From JACKEQ01 sp041389565 (GTDB lineage Bacteria; Myxococcota_A; UBA796; GCA-2862545): a DNA stretch of 64,000 nt. Of this stretch, positions 37,530-46,675 are shown in pieces (position 1 is the stretch's first letter; each line of letters starts with the position of its first letter). Location: assembly GCA_041389565.1 (NCBI GenBank), contig JAWKRP010000012.1, forward strand, positions 1 to 64,000, written 5' to 3'. The translations under genes and the position numbers were made by a program. The notes beneath the pieces are model-generated. The model was not told the origin of the DNA. It saw nothing but the letters and a program-made list of their open reading frames with translations, and ran no database searches.

Positions 37530-40500
37530 CACGCACCTCCCGGGACGGCGGCCGCGGTCGCCCTGACAGGCTCGCGCATCCACCACGCATACAGGCTCGG
37601 CAGAACGACCAGAGTAAGCACCGTACTCGTCACGAGCCCGCCGATCACGACCGTCGCGAGCGGACGCTGGACCTCGGCGCCTGCGCCGTGGCCGAGCGCC
37701 ATGGGGATGAAGCCGAGGCCCGCGACGAGCGCGGTCATCAGCACCGGCCGAAGTCGAAGCTCGGCGCCCTCACGGGCGGCGGTCTCGGCATCTCGGCCCT
37801 CCTCCTGGAGCTTGCGGATCTGGCTCACCAACACCACGCCGTTCATCACCGCGATGCCGAACAGCGCGATGAACCCGACGGCCGCCGAGATCGAGAACGG
37901 CAGCCCGCGGACGGCGAGCGCGAACACGCCGCCGGTGACCGCGAGCGGTACGTTGGCGTACACGAGCATCGTCGTCTTGAACGAGCGGAAGTTCGCCTGC
38001 AACAGGACGAAGATCAGCACGAGCACGAGCGGTACGAGGATCGCGAGGCGCGTGGACGCCTCGGCGAGGTTCTCGAACTGTCCGCCCCAGTCGAGCACGT
38101 AGCCCTTGGGCACGACGTCCGCGGCCGCGATGGCGGCCTGGGCGTCGGCGACGAACGACGCGACGTCGCGACCCCGGACGTTCGCCTCGATCGTGAGCCG
38201 CCGCTGCCCGCTCTCGTGGCTCACCTGGAGCGGACCCTCCTCGATCGTCACGTCGGCGACCTGGTCGAGCGGGACGGACCCGCCGCCCGGTCGGGACACG
38301 AGGACCGATCGCACACGGCTCTCGTCGGCGCGCACCTCGGGCGCGAACCGCACCTGCACCTCGAACCGCTGCCGCCCCTTCACCACCTGGGTGACCGGCC
38401 GCCCACCGAGGGTCTCGACCGCGTCCATCACGTCGGACGCGTTGAGTCCGAGACGCGCGATGGCCTCGCGATCGACGTCGACGCGGAGCATCGGGAGCCC
38501 GGCCACCTGCTCGACTTTGACGTCGGCGGCGCCTGGGACCTTGCCGAGCACGCCCGCGAGCGCGTCTCCGGTCACCTTGAGCTGGGACAGGTCGTCGCCG
38601 TACAGGATGAGCGCCACGTCCGAGCGCACGCCCTCGATCAGCTCGTTCGTGCGGAGCTCGATCGGCTGGCTGAACGCGAAGTTCACGCCAGGCACGTCCT
38701 CTCGGAGGCCTGCCTCCATCGCGGCGACGAGACCCTCCTTGTCGTGGGCCTCCTTCCAGTCCTCGGGCGGGGTCAGCATGATGATGAGGTCGCTGAAGTC
38801 GACCCCCATCGGGTCCGTCGCGATCTCGGCGCGCCCCGTCTTACTGACGACGGTGCGGATCTCCGCGGGGAACCTGGTCAGCAGCGAGCGCTCGACCGCG
38901 CCCGCCTGGACGACGGATTCCTCCAGCGACACCGAAGGCGGTCGGATGATCTGGATCGCGACCGCGCCCTCGTCGAGCTTGGGAACGAACTCCGCGCCCA
39001 GGAACGAGCCCGCGATGCCGGAGCACACCAGCGCAGCCACGGCAACGGAGGTCACGAGCCAGCGCCAGCGCATGCCAAAGCCCAGCACCGGTCGGTAGGC
39101 CGCGTGCGCCAGGCGCAACAGCCATGTCTCATGTTCGGTCGCCCCCTTCAGGAACGTCGACGCGAGCACGGGCATCAGGATGAGGGCCAGCGCGAGCGAG
39201 CCGACCAACGCGAACACGACCGTGGCGGCCATCGGCCGGAACATCTTCCCTTCAATCCCAGTCAGTCCGAGCAGCGGCAGGTACACGAGGATGATGATGC
39301 CGACCGCGAACGTCACGGGCCCCGCCACCTCCCGAACCGCGCCGAGGATCACGGCGTCATTGACAGGGAGCCCCTTCTTTCGCCGCTCACCGACCACCCG
39401 GACGACGTTCTCGATCATCACGACCGATCCGTCGACGATGAGGCCGAAGTCGATGGCGCCGAGGCTCATCAAGTTGCCCGAGATCCCGAAGGTGTTCATC
39501 CCGGTGAACGCGATCAACATCGACAGCGGGATCGCGGACGCCACGATGAGTCCGCCCCGGATGTTGCCGAGGGTGAACAGCAACACCGCGATGACCAGGA
39601 TCCCGCCCTCAAACAGGTTCTTCTCGACCGTTCCGATCGTCCGATCGACGAGCTCGGTGCGGTCATAGAACACCTCGATCGTGACCCCTTCGGGCAGGGT
39701 CGGCGCGACCTCGTCGACTGCCTCTTGGAGCGCTGCCGACACGGTCCGCGAGTTCCCACCCATCAGCATCATGCCGATCCCGGTGACCACCTCGCCACGT
39801 CCGTCCCGCGTCACCGCGCCCTGGCGGATCATCGGCGCGAACTCGACCGTGCCGAGCCTGCCCACGGTGATCGGCGTTCCCTCCGGCGTGGTCGTGACGA
39901 CGACCTCGCGGATGTGGTCGAGGTCCTCGTACAGGGCGACGCCGCGGACCAGCGTCTGCTCCCGTCCGCGGACGAGGTAGCCGCCGCCGACGTTGGTGTT
40001 GTTCTCGGCGAGGGCCTCGAACAGGTCGTCGAGGGACACGCCGTAGCTGGCGAGGCGCTCGGGTGTGACCTCGACCTGGTAGGTGCGCAGCTCGCCGCCG
40101 AAGGTGTTGATCTCCACCACCCCGGGCACGGACCGGAGGCGCGGCGCGATCTGCGACTCGAGCACGTCGCGCAGCACCATCGCGCGGTCCTTCTCCGGCA
40201 GGCCGTCGCCGCGCACCTCGAACTGGAAGATCTCCCCGAGACCGGAGGAGATCGGCGCCATCTCGGGTTCGCCGAAACCTTCGGGGATCGCGTCCCGAGC
40301 CTCGGTGAGCCGCTCGGACACCATCTGGCGCGCCCAGTAGATGTCCGTGCCCTCGTGGAACACGACGGTCACCACGGAGAGGCCGAACCGGGACAGGGAG
40401 CGGATCTCCTCGACCTCGGGCAGCCCGGACATCGCGCCTTCGACCGGGTAGGTCACGAAGCGCTCGACCTCCAACGGGCCGAGGCCCGGCGAGTCGGTGA

Positions 40501-40723
40501 GGATCTGCACCTGGACGTTCGTGACGTCCGGCACCGCGTCGATCGGAAGGCGGAACGCAGCGCGGACGCCGAACAACGTGACGAGCACCATCAGCACGAT
40601 CACGAGCAGGCGGTTGCGCAGCGACCAGGCGAGGACGTGATCGAGGAGGCCGTTGCCGTCACCGGACAGGAGCGCGGCGTTCTCGCCCTCATTCTCAGGG
40701 GTTGGGGTGGGTTCAGTGTGCAT
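37529..40723 (-). CDS. czcA: Heavy-metal RND efflux pump, CzcA-like
   Basis: A 1,064-residue RND transporter of the heavy-metal-efflux class. Family features include the N-terminal LAWSLRNRLLVIVLMVLVTLFG, PIDAVPDVTNVQVQI, and the proton-relay/metal signature AIDFGLIVDGSVVMIENVVR in transmembrane helix 4. The DFG...DG...EN pattern favours divalent Zn/Co/Cd over Cu/Ag. Later landmarks are GIEGKMFRPMA and GRDAETAAREGAELRLRPVLMTALVAGLGFIPMAL. The length is typical. Its start overlaps czcB by 11 bp. It forms a tripartite envelope pump with CzcB and CzcC. Confidence 0.96.
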   Translation of the reverse strand: MHTEPTPTPENEGENAALLSGDGNGLLDHVLAWSLRNRLLVIVLMVLVTLFGVRAAFRLPIDAVPDVTNVQVQILTDSPGLGPLEVERFVTYPVEGAMSGLPEVEEIRSLSRFGLSVVTVVFHEGTDIYWARQMVSERLTEARDAIPEGFGEPEMAPISSGLGEIFQFEVRGDGLPEKDRAMVLRDVLESQIAPRLRSVPGVVEINTFGGELRTYQVEVTPERLASYGVSLDDLFEALAENNTNVGGGYLVRGREQTLVRGVALYEDLDHIREVVVTTTPEGTPITVGRLGTVEFAPMIRQGAVTRDGRGEVVTGIGMMLMGGNSRTVSAALQEAVDEVAPTLPEGVTIEVFYDRTELVDRTIGTVEKNLFEGGILVIAVLLFTLGNIRGGLIVASAIPLSMLIAFTGMNTFGISGNLMSLGAIDFGLIVDGSVVMIENVVRVVGERRKKGLPVNDAVILGAVREVAGPVTFAVGIIILVYLPLLGLTGIEGKMFRPMAATVVFALVGSLALALILMPVLASTFLKGATEHETWLLRLAHAAYRPVLGFGMRWRWLVTSVAVAALVCSGIAGSFLGAEFVPKLDEGAVAIQIIRPPSVSLEESVVQAGAVERSLLTRFPAEIRTVVSKTGRAEIATDPMGVDFSDLIIMLTPPEDWKEAHDKEGLVAAMEAGLREDVPGVNFAFSQPIELRTNELIEGVRSDVALILYGDDLSQLKVTGDALAGVLGKVPGAADVKVEQVAGLPMLRVDVDREAIARLGLNASDVMDAVETLGGRPVTQVVKGRQRFEVQVRFAPEVRADESRVRSVLVSRPGGGSVPLDQVADVTIEEGPLQVSHESGQRRLTIEANVRGRDVASFVADAQAAIAAADVVPKGYVLDWGGQFENLAEASTRLAILVPLVLVLIFVLLQANFRSFKTTMLVYANVPLAVTGGVFALAVRGLPFSISAAVGFIALFGIAVMNGVVLVSQIRKLQEEGRDAETAAREGAELRLRPVLMTALVAGLGFIPMALGHGAGAEVQRPLATVVIGGLVTSTVLTLVVLPSLYAWWMREPVRATAAAVPGGA

Positions 40724-41894
40724 GGCCTTCCCCCAGCTCGCTCTTCGCGAGCTCGCTCTTCAAGGTGAAGGCGCCCTCGAACACGACCGTCTCGCCTGCT
40801 TCGAGGCCCGAGATCACCCGCAGGCGGCCATCGGGCAGCGGCTCGGTGCGAACCGGCCGCACGGCGTACCGCCCGGGCTCCTCCTCGACGAACGCGCTCG
40901 CCTTGCCCTCTACGTCCTGGACTGCGTCGGCCGGGATCACGAGGCCCTCGCCGTGGCCCTCGCCGCCGAGTGCCAGACGCGCCTTGGCGAACATGTTGGG
41001 CTTCAGCCGGTGGTCCGGGTTGGGGACGACGACCCGCACCTCCGCGGTGCGGCTGTCGGGGTCGAGCCATCCGCCGATCTGGTCGACGGTGCCGGTGAAC
41101 ACCTCGTCGCCGTACGCGTCCGCGGTGAACGAGACCGGCGCCCCGACCTGCACCTTCGCGAGGCTCCGCTCGTAGACGTCGAGGATAACCCAGACCTCGT
41201 CGAGGTTCCCGACGTGGAACAGCGGATCGCCCGAGGCGACCGACGCGCCGAGGGAGACGTCGATCGACAGCACTTCGCCGTCGATCGGGCTCTTCACAGC
41301 GAACCGCGACGAGAAGTGCTCGCCCTCCTTCGGCCGGACGCGCTCGGGCGACACGCCGAACACACGCAGGCGCTCCTCGGCGGCTTCGGCCTCGGCGGCG
41401 GCGACAGTGTAGTCGGCCTCGGCCTCGGCCATCTCGGCGAGCGACGAGAACCCACCGGCGCGCAGGGTCTCGATCCGCTCTCGCCGGGCGCGGGCGGTGT
41501 CGAGGCGCGCGCTCGCGGCGAGGTGCTCGCCGATCGCGGTGCCGAGGTCCGGCGAGAGCACGGTCCCGAGCGAGCCGCCGGTGGCGATAGTGTCCCCGGG
41601 GCGCACCAGGATGCGCTCCAGGGTGCCGGCGGTCACCGCCGACACGCGGGCCTCGCGCCTTGGGTCCAGGGTAATCCGGGCTGGCACGGTGGTCTCGGCG
41701 TCGAGCGCGGTGGGGGCGAGCTCCACGACGCGAAGCCGGGCATTCGCCAGCGCGGTCGAGCCGAGGACGACTTCGTCCCCGTGGTCGCCGTGGCCTACCT
41801 CGGCCTCTTCGTGGAGCTCCTCCTCGGCCCCGGAACAGGAGATCAGGAAGGTGAGGACCGCGAACGCGGTCCCGGTGCGGAACAGGTTCATCAT
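40713..41894 (-). CDS. czcB: Membrane fusion protein of the metal efflux pump, CzcB-like
   Basis: A 393-residue periplasmic adaptor. The N-terminus is a lipoprotein signal (AVLTFLISCSG, lipobox LISC) followed by a His/Asp/Glu-rich metal-binding stretch (EVGHGDHGDEVV). The barrel-sandwich/lipoyl parts are at AGTLERILVRPGDTIATGG and AVKSPIDGEVLSIDVSLGASV, with a coiled-coil hairpin between (about residues 115-185). The C-terminus ends in GEGHAH. The first of two ATGs overlaps the czcC stop by 4 bp with GGAGG 4 bp upstream. It bridges CzcA and CzcC. Confidence 0.94.
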   Translation of the reverse strand: MMNLFRTGTAFAVLTFLISCSGAEEELHEEAEVGHGDHGDEVVLGSTALANARLRVVELAPTALDAETTVPARITLDPRREARVSAVTAGTLERILVRPGDTIATGGSLGTVLSPDLGTAIGEHLAASARLDTARARRERIETLRAGGFSSLAEMAEAEADYTVAAAEAEAAEERLRVFGVSPERVRPKEGEHFSSRFAVKSPIDGEVLSIDVSLGASVASGDPLFHVGNLDEVWVILDVYERSLAKVQVGAPVSFTADAYGDEVFTGTVDQIGGWLDPDSRTAEVRVVVPNPDHRLKPNMFAKARLALGGEGHGEGLVIPADAVQDVEGKASAFVEEEPGRYAVRPVRTEPLPDGRLRVISGLEAGETVVFEGAFTLKSELAKSELGEGHAH

Positions 41895-43108
41895 CGGTCC
41901 TCCTCGGCGGTGTCCGCCGGGATCAGGTGGGGGTCTTCGGTGGCGAACAGGACTTCGAGGCGGGCTTCGACGGTGGACTGGCGGGCGTCGAGCGCTGCCA
42001 CCCAGCCGTCCAGCACCTCGCGGCGCAGGAGCACCGCCTCGGACACGTCGATCTCGCCCGTAGTCCAGCCGAGCTCGATGCTGGCCAGGGCCTCGCGGGC
42101 GTCCTGCTCGAAGTCGCCGAGGCGACCGAGCGCCTCGTCCGCGTAGGCGCCGACCTCGGGCAGTACGGCCTGCTCGGCGCTCGCGCGGGTGCTGACGCTC
42201 TCCAACTCTGCGCGCGCGACGTCGACATCCGCGCGCGCCGTGCCGATGGCGCCCTGGTTGCGGGTCCAGAGGGGGATGCCGATCGTGAGCTGCGGGCCGA
42301 TGTCGCCCGGATCGCCGTGAGCCTCGTCCCTCTGGAAGAACATCCCCACGCCGAGGTGCGGCATCGTCGCCGCGCGCTCGCGACGCAACGCGGCCTCCGC
42401 CTCGCGAAGCCTCGCCTCTGCGGCCGCGATGTCCGAGCGATTGGAGGTGGCGGCGGTCGCCGGGAGGACCGCGAGCGGATCGTCCGCAAGCTCCGCCGTC
42501 ACGGCGTCCGGGGCGTAGAGCGCGAGCGTGGTGAGCGCGTCGGCGTGGTCGCGTCGGGCACGGATGGCGAGCTCGGTCGCCTCCGCCTCGGCCATGCGGG
42601 CGAGGCGAACGTCCAGCGGGCGCGCCTCGCCGACCGCCTCTCGCGCCTCCACGGCTTCTCGCAGGCGCGTGGACTGCTGCATCGCCTCGTCGGCGAGCTG
42701 CCACCGCTCGCGCGTGGTGACGGCCCACGCGTAGGCCCCGCGGGCTTCCGCAGCCACGCGAAGATCGGTTCGCCGAGCGTCGCCCTCGGCGGCGTCGATT
42801 CCAGCGGCGGCGGCGCTGCGGGCGTGCCAGCCCTCGCCACTGATGGAGATCGGCTGGTTCAGGGTGCCCTGGAATAGGCCGCCAGCGACGGCGACTCCGA
42901 CCGAGGCTTCCGGGTTTTCGAGAAAGGTGCCGACTTCGCGACGTCTGGCTTCCGCGGCGGGTACCGCGGAGGCCGACGCCACGGCGTCGGGGTGACGCGA
43001 CAACGCGGTACGGACCACGTCGTCGGCTGACAGGGGCGTGGCCCACGCTGCGGTCGGCCAGAGGCCGAGCACGAGCGCGAGCGACATCCCGCGGGTTGCG
43101 GGGATCAA
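41891..43108 (-). CDS. czcC: Outer-membrane factor of the metal efflux pump, CzcC-like
   Basis: A 405-residue TolC-family protein with a signal peptide (SLALVLGLWPTAAWATP). Two long helical repeats rich in Ala, Glu and Arg span about residues 30-210 and 230-390; they form the periplasmic tunnel. The family element VGMFFQRDEAHGDPGDIGPQLTIGIPLWTRNQG is in the second half. A TTG start at 43108 has AGGTG 5 bp upstream; an internal ATG at 43087 is the alternative. Second gene of the metal operon. Confidence 0.92.
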   Translation of the reverse strand: MIPATRGMSLALVLGLWPTAAWATPLSADDVVRTALSRHPDAVASASAVPAAEARRREVGTFLENPEASVGVAVAGGLFQGTLNQPISISGEGWHARSAAAAGIDAAEGDARRTDLRVAAEARGAYAWAVTTRERWQLADEAMQQSTRLREAVEAREAVGEARPLDVRLARMAEAEATELAIRARRDHADALTTLALYAPDAVTAELADDPLAVLPATAATSNRSDIAAAEARLREAEAALRRERAATMPHLGVGMFFQRDEAHGDPGDIGPQLTIGIPLWTRNQGAIGTARADVDVARAELESVSTRASAEQAVLPEVGAYADEALGRLGDFEQDAREALASIELGWTTGEIDVSEAVLLRREVLDGWVAALDARQSTVEARLEVLFATEDPHLIPADTAEEDR

Positions 43109-43212
43109 GGTTTCACCTGAAGTGGGAGTTCTCGGATGCGCGCACGACCGACGCGGACACGCGCGCGAGGGGGCCGGGCGCGAACGCGCTCAGCCCGTCG
43201 TCGAGACCGACT

Positions 43213-43620
43213 TCAGGCGATGGGAGGGGGCAGGTAGGGCTTCACGCCAGAGTTGGGCGGGCCGCGCTCTTGGAGGGAACGGTACTTCTCCCGACCCGGC
43301 TCGTAGGCGTGAACGTCGAGATCCGGCAAACGAGGCGGGATCGCTGAGATCGACACGCAGCAGTGGCAATGATGCGCCAGGGGCGTGCAGCCATGCTCGT
43401 CGGAGTCCCCGCAATCCTCAGTCGCCGCGACGAGGTCGTGCGTCTCAGAGTGCGGCAGGTGGCCGTCGTGGACCAAGTGGACCACGGTCTCAACCAGCTC
43501 GTCACTGCCCGGGAACAAGCCGAAGACCAGCAGCGCGCAAAGCATCATCTTCAGCACGCGTGCCGCTTTCCGACGCATGGTGCGACGGAGGGGGAGCCAG
43601 CGTGGGAGAGGCGAGCGCAT
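43213..43620 (-). CDS. Small His/Cys-rich membrane protein heading the metal operon
   Basis: Up to 135 residues. A basic N-terminus and one hydrophobic span (MMLCALLVFGLFP) precede a stretch very rich in potential metal ligands: HLVHDGHLPHSETHD, then DCGDSDEHGCTPLAHHCHCC. A Pro-rich tail follows. A periplasmic metal-binding or sensing role is inferred from composition and position 5' of czcCBA. The start is uncertain: the promoter candidate at 43,627-43,655 would put transcription near 43,620, so the in-frame ATG at 43578 may be the real start. Confidence 0.65.
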   Translation of the reverse strand: MRSPLPRWLPLRRTMRRKAARVLKMMLCALLVFGLFPGSDELVETVVHLVHDGHLPHSETHDLVAATEDCGDSDEHGCTPLAHHCHCCVSISAIPPRLPDLDVHAYEPGREKYRSLQERGPPNSGVKPYLPPPIA

Positions 43621-43626
43621 CGGTGC

Positions 43627-43655
43627 AGCATTCCTGCTTTGGCCTCGCCTGTCAA
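43627..43655 (-). promoter_or_regulatory. Sigma70-like promoter of the metal-resistance operon
   Basis: Read leftward: TTGACA (43655-43650), 17 bp, AATGCT (43632-43627). The -35 is perfect and the spacing optimal. It lies between the stop of the unknown gene at 43713 and the first metal gene. The predicted start of transcription is about 43,620. No MerR- or ArsR-type regulator is in the window. Confidence 0.6.
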
Positions 43656-43712
43656 GGACACCAGCCGTCACGACTTGCCGTGGCCCATCCCGAGTTCGCT
43701 CATCCACCGGCT

Positions 43713-45377
43713 TCAGGCTCCTCCGGCCATCGCCGTCGCCACCGCCGCGCTGAACGCGTCGATCAGCGTCTTGTCCTTCGCCGCATCCACCTCCAGCTCG
43801 GCCTGCGCCGCCTGCGGAGCCGGCGCCGCCGGCTTCCGCGGCTTCCGCTCCTTCTTCGGAGCGGGCGCCTTCGCTGCCTTCGGCGGCACCTCGTCCACGA
43901 CGGGCGCGAGCATCGACACCCGGAGCAGCGCGGTCACGGTCTGCCCGTCCTCGCGCCAGGCAACGCGGTCCTCGCCGCGCCACTCCAGCACGGTCCCGAC
44001 CCGGCTCGGGTCGCTGACGAGCACGGCCCGGTCCCCCGGCTGGAGGCCCTCGTCGGCCACGGACGACCGCCCAGCCGGCAGGCTCATCTGCCCGGCCGAG
44101 CACGCCTTCGCGGCCTTCGCAGCGGCGATCGCGACCCACTGGGCGATGCTCCGTAGCTTGCGGACGCCGTCGACCGGCTCGCCGCGCTCGATCGCGTCGC
44201 GCGCCTCGGTGTACGCGCGGACGGCGCGCTCGACCGCGTCGGCGGCCTCCTTGCGGTCGGCGCCGCGGCACAGCTCCGACTCGCTCATGCGCGCGGCGTA
44301 GCGGACGAGCCGACGCGCGCGTTCGAGCAGCGCGGGCGCCGTGCGCCACCCCTCGTGGAGGCGGCCGATCTGGACGAGCGCGTCCTGCCGCGTGGGCTCA
44401 TCCACGTCGAGACCCGCAACCCGCTCGCGGAGTCCGGCGATGAAGGTGTCGAGCGGCCGGTCGGGGCCACCGTCGTAGCCGGCGATCTCCTCCGCGATCT
44501 CGTCGAGCCCCACCTCGGCGAACCACGCGACCGCGTCGTCCTTCGCGGACGACTCGTGCCACAACCACGGCACGTCGCGGACGGCCGCGAGCGCGTCGGC
44601 CTCGGCGTTGACCTCGTCGGCCATGCGCTGGAGCGCGGGCGCGGTCACCGGCACGTCGGGAAGAGACACCGGCGCGTCAACCGGGGGCGGCGTGCGCCCC
44701 TTGGTCTTGCGCGGCTCCTTCGGCCGCAGGCGCTCGGTCGGGTCCTTGCCCTCGCGGGCGGGCTTGATCGGGTGGTCGGCGGCGAAGGTCGTGTCGAGCG
44801 CGGCGCGGCGGTGGCTGTCGCGCACCGAGCACGCCTCGCCGAGGAGCCCCATCGCGCGCGCCAGCCCGGCCTCGATGGCCTTGAGCAGCGTCGGCGCGGT
44901 GCCCTCGTCGGCGCCTGGCTTGCTGAACCACTTTTCGGCCCGGGCGACGGACCAGGTCCATCCGTCCTTCGGCGACGACGTGATGGTGAGCACCCCATAG
45001 GCCGCGAGCTTGCGGACGAGCTCCACGCGCGGCGTCCCGGCGTCGCAGTGAAGGTGGCCCGACCACTGGCCGCGCAGCGTGATCGGGCCCGGCTTGGGCA
45101 CCGCCTTCTGCTCGGTCTTGATCAGCGTCACGGCGTCCTTCGGAGACACCGCCCTCTCGGGCATGGCGGGCGCATCGTTGCGCGCGGCGCCGTCCGAGCG
45201 CCAGAACGTCGCGCCCTCCTTGCGGACGAGCACGAGCACGCCGCGCTCCTCGGCGGGGCGCAGCACCATCGCGAACTCGCCCTGGCAGGCACGCCCGTAG
45301 GCGCGCACCAGCCGGGGGACGTCCTCGGCGGCGTTCACGAACGACAAGCGGAACTTCTTCGGGGCGTGCTCGGTCAT
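43713..45377 (-). CDS. Unknown 554-residue protein, last gene of the eight-gene module
   Basis: Not recognised. The N-terminal 90 residues mix beta and alpha segments (FRLSFVNAAEDVPRLVRAYG, EFAMVLRPAEERGVLVLVRK). Residues 100-150 look like a small winged region (RVELVRKLAAYGVLTI). The middle is helical with Trp-rich points (DVPWLWHESSAKDDAVAWFAEVG). Near residues 440-485 a KOW/SH3-like unit is visible (LQPGDRAVLVSDPSRVGTVLEW). The C-terminus is Lys/Pro/Ala-rich, then a short helix. It follows the membrane gene by 3 bp. Abundant in Arg/Lys and soluble, it could bind nucleic acid; that is a guess. Confidence 0.72.
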   Translation of the reverse strand: MTEHAPKKFRLSFVNAAEDVPRLVRAYGRACQGEFAMVLRPAEERGVLVLVRKEGATFWRSDGAARNDAPAMPERAVSPKDAVTLIKTEQKAVPKPGPITLRGQWSGHLHCDAGTPRVELVRKLAAYGVLTITSSPKDGWTWSVARAEKWFSKPGADEGTAPTLLKAIEAGLARAMGLLGEACSVRDSHRRAALDTTFAADHPIKPAREGKDPTERLRPKEPRKTKGRTPPPVDAPVSLPDVPVTAPALQRMADEVNAEADALAAVRDVPWLWHESSAKDDAVAWFAEVGLDEIAEEIAGYDGGPDRPLDTFIAGLRERVAGLDVDEPTRQDALVQIGRLHEGWRTAPALLERARRLVRYAARMSESELCRGADRKEAADAVERAVRAYTEARDAIERGEPVDGVRKLRSIAQWVAIAAAKAAKACSAGQMSLPAGRSSVADEGLQPGDRAVLVSDPSRVGTVLEWRGEDRVAWREDGQTVTALLRVSMLAPVVDEVPPKAAKAPAPKKERKPRKPAAPAPQAAQAELEVDAAKDKTLIDAFSAAVATAMAGGA

Positions 45378-45380
45378 GGC

Positions 45381-46007
45381 TCACTTCTTCAGGAAGGTGG
45401 GGAGGACGAGGGCCCCGGTCGCGACGGCGAGGCCGCCGAGCAGCCAGAGGCCGAGGTTGCTCGCCTGCTCGGTGGGCGACGGAGGCGGAGGCGGGAGCGT
45501 GTTGGGCTGGAGCACGCGGCCGTCGCGGCTCGCGGCCACCCGTGCGTCGAGCTCGCGCTCGGCGAGCGACGTCTGCTCGCGCAGGTTCACTGCGTACTCG
45601 TAGGCGGCGACCGCCCACGACACGCCGATCGCGGTGAGCGCGATGCCGCCCACGACGAGAACGACCGGCGCCACCCCGACCACGGGCTGCCCCGGAGCCC
45701 CGGCCCCGGTCGGGGTGGCGTCGGCGTAGAGGCCCGCGGCGAGCTCGTGGTAGCGGCGCTCCATCGCGGTGTAGTTAGCCACCATCGCGCGATCCGCGTC
45801 TGTGACCGGGGGGTTCGGGAGCTTGGCCTTGATGCGGTCCAGCGTCGCGCGGCTCGCGGCCAGCTCGGCCTGGAACGCGGCGACCTTGTCCGCGTAGGCG
45901 GCGGGGTTGCCGGTCACGGCCGCGCTGTACAGGCGCGTGGCCTGGTCGGAGAGCGCGGTCCAGCCCGACGACCACGCCGACTTGATGTCGCTCCAGGAGG
46001 GGATCAT
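45381..46007 (-). CDS. Unknown protein with two membrane segments
   Basis: A 208-residue protein. The first 95 residues are helical (AAYADKVAAFQAELAASRATLDRIKAKLP). A membrane span lies near residues 108-130 (VAPVVLVVGGIALTAIGVSWAVAAY) and a second at the very C-terminus (LGLWLLGGLAVATGALVLPTFLKK), ending in two Lys. Such small two-span proteins are common in virion membranes and in mating or holin-like complexes; no family is recognised. The ATG at 46007 overlaps the previous stop by 4 bp; a GTG at 46016 is an alternative. Confidence 0.72.
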   Translation of the reverse strand: MIPSWSDIKSAWSSGWTALSDQATRLYSAAVTGNPAAYADKVAAFQAELAASRATLDRIKAKLPNPPVTDADRAMVANYTAMERRYHELAAGLYADATPTGAGAPGQPVVGVAPVVLVVGGIALTAIGVSWAVAAYEYAVNLREQTSLAERELDARVAASRDGRVLQPNTLPPPPPSPTEQASNLGLWLLGGLAVATGALVLPTFLKK

Positions 46008-46675
46008 CGCCGGCACCCGCCGTCGCAGGCGTCACAGCCCATGACCTCGGCGACGAGCGCGTCATCGGCCCAGCCCACGTTCGGCGCGGGCAGGTAGATC
46101 GTGCCACCGGTCGCGGGCGCGGCCACCGGGCCGGGCAGCGCGAGCGGCGCGGGTTGCGCGGGCGCGGCAGGGGCCTGCGCGCGGACCATGCGGACCTGCG
46201 CGGCGTTCGCTTCCTTCGCCGCCTTCCGGGCCTGCGTGGCCTGGACGATCGGCGTGATGGTGTCGGACGCGGCCTTCACGATCATCGGCGCGAGGAACGG
46301 GATGATGCCGAACTCGGGCCGGGTGGCCTGCTCGGGCAGCTCGGCGACGAGGAACAGGCCGGGCTTGAGCTCGATGACGGCGGCCCGGTGCCCCACGGCG
46401 GCCTGGACGCGCAGGTTGCGGCCCATGCGGACGGCGGGTCCCCAGGCGTCGCCCGGCCCGGGCAGGACGGCGCCGGCCACGGGCTCGAGCTCGGGCTCGC
46501 GGTCGCGCGCGCGGCGGCGATCACGGGCCTGACGGCGCTCGCGCTCGGCGCGCTCCTCGGCCTGCTGGCGGCGAACCCAGCCGAGGGGACTCCGCTTCTT
46601 GCCCTTGCGGCGACGAGGGCGATCGAGGGCGCCCGACAGGTCGTCGAGCGCGATGGCGGGGTGCAGACGGGTCAC
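46004..46675 (-). CDS. Unknown protein with basic N-terminus and Cys-rich tail
   Basis: A 223-residue protein. Residues 15-65 are strongly basic and helical (RRRKGKKRSPLGWVRRQQAEERAERERR). A hydrophobic, beta-rich middle follows (LRVQAAVGHRAAVIELKPGLFLVAEL and FGIIPFLAPMIVKAA), then an Ala/Pro-rich linker. The last ten residues carry Cys spaced GCDACDGGC. The GTG at 46675 is chosen because it overlaps the previous stop (GTGA) and has GGAGG 5 bp upstream; a longer GTG start at 46687 is possible. Function unknown. Confidence 0.7.
   Translation of the reverse strand: MTRLHPAIALDDLSGALDRPRRRKGKKRSPLGWVRRQQAEERAERERRQARDRRRARDREPELEPVAGAVLPGPGDAWGPAVRMGRNLRVQAAVGHRAAVIELKPGLFLVAELPEQATRPEFGIIPFLAPMIVKAASDTITPIVQATQARKAAKEANAAQVRMVRAQAPAAPAQPAPLALPGPVAAPATGGTIYLPAPNVGWADDALVAEVMGCDACDGGCRR

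Noticed and set aside
37688..40768. A 1,026-codon open frame on the plus strand
   Set aside because: It is exactly antisense to czcA and has the charged, low-complexity Arg/His/Asp composition of a GC-rich shadow frame.
43627..43655. MerR-type promoter with 19-20-bp spacer
   Set aside because: The spacer is 17 bp, normal for sigma70, and no MerR-family gene or convincing dyad between the boxes is present.
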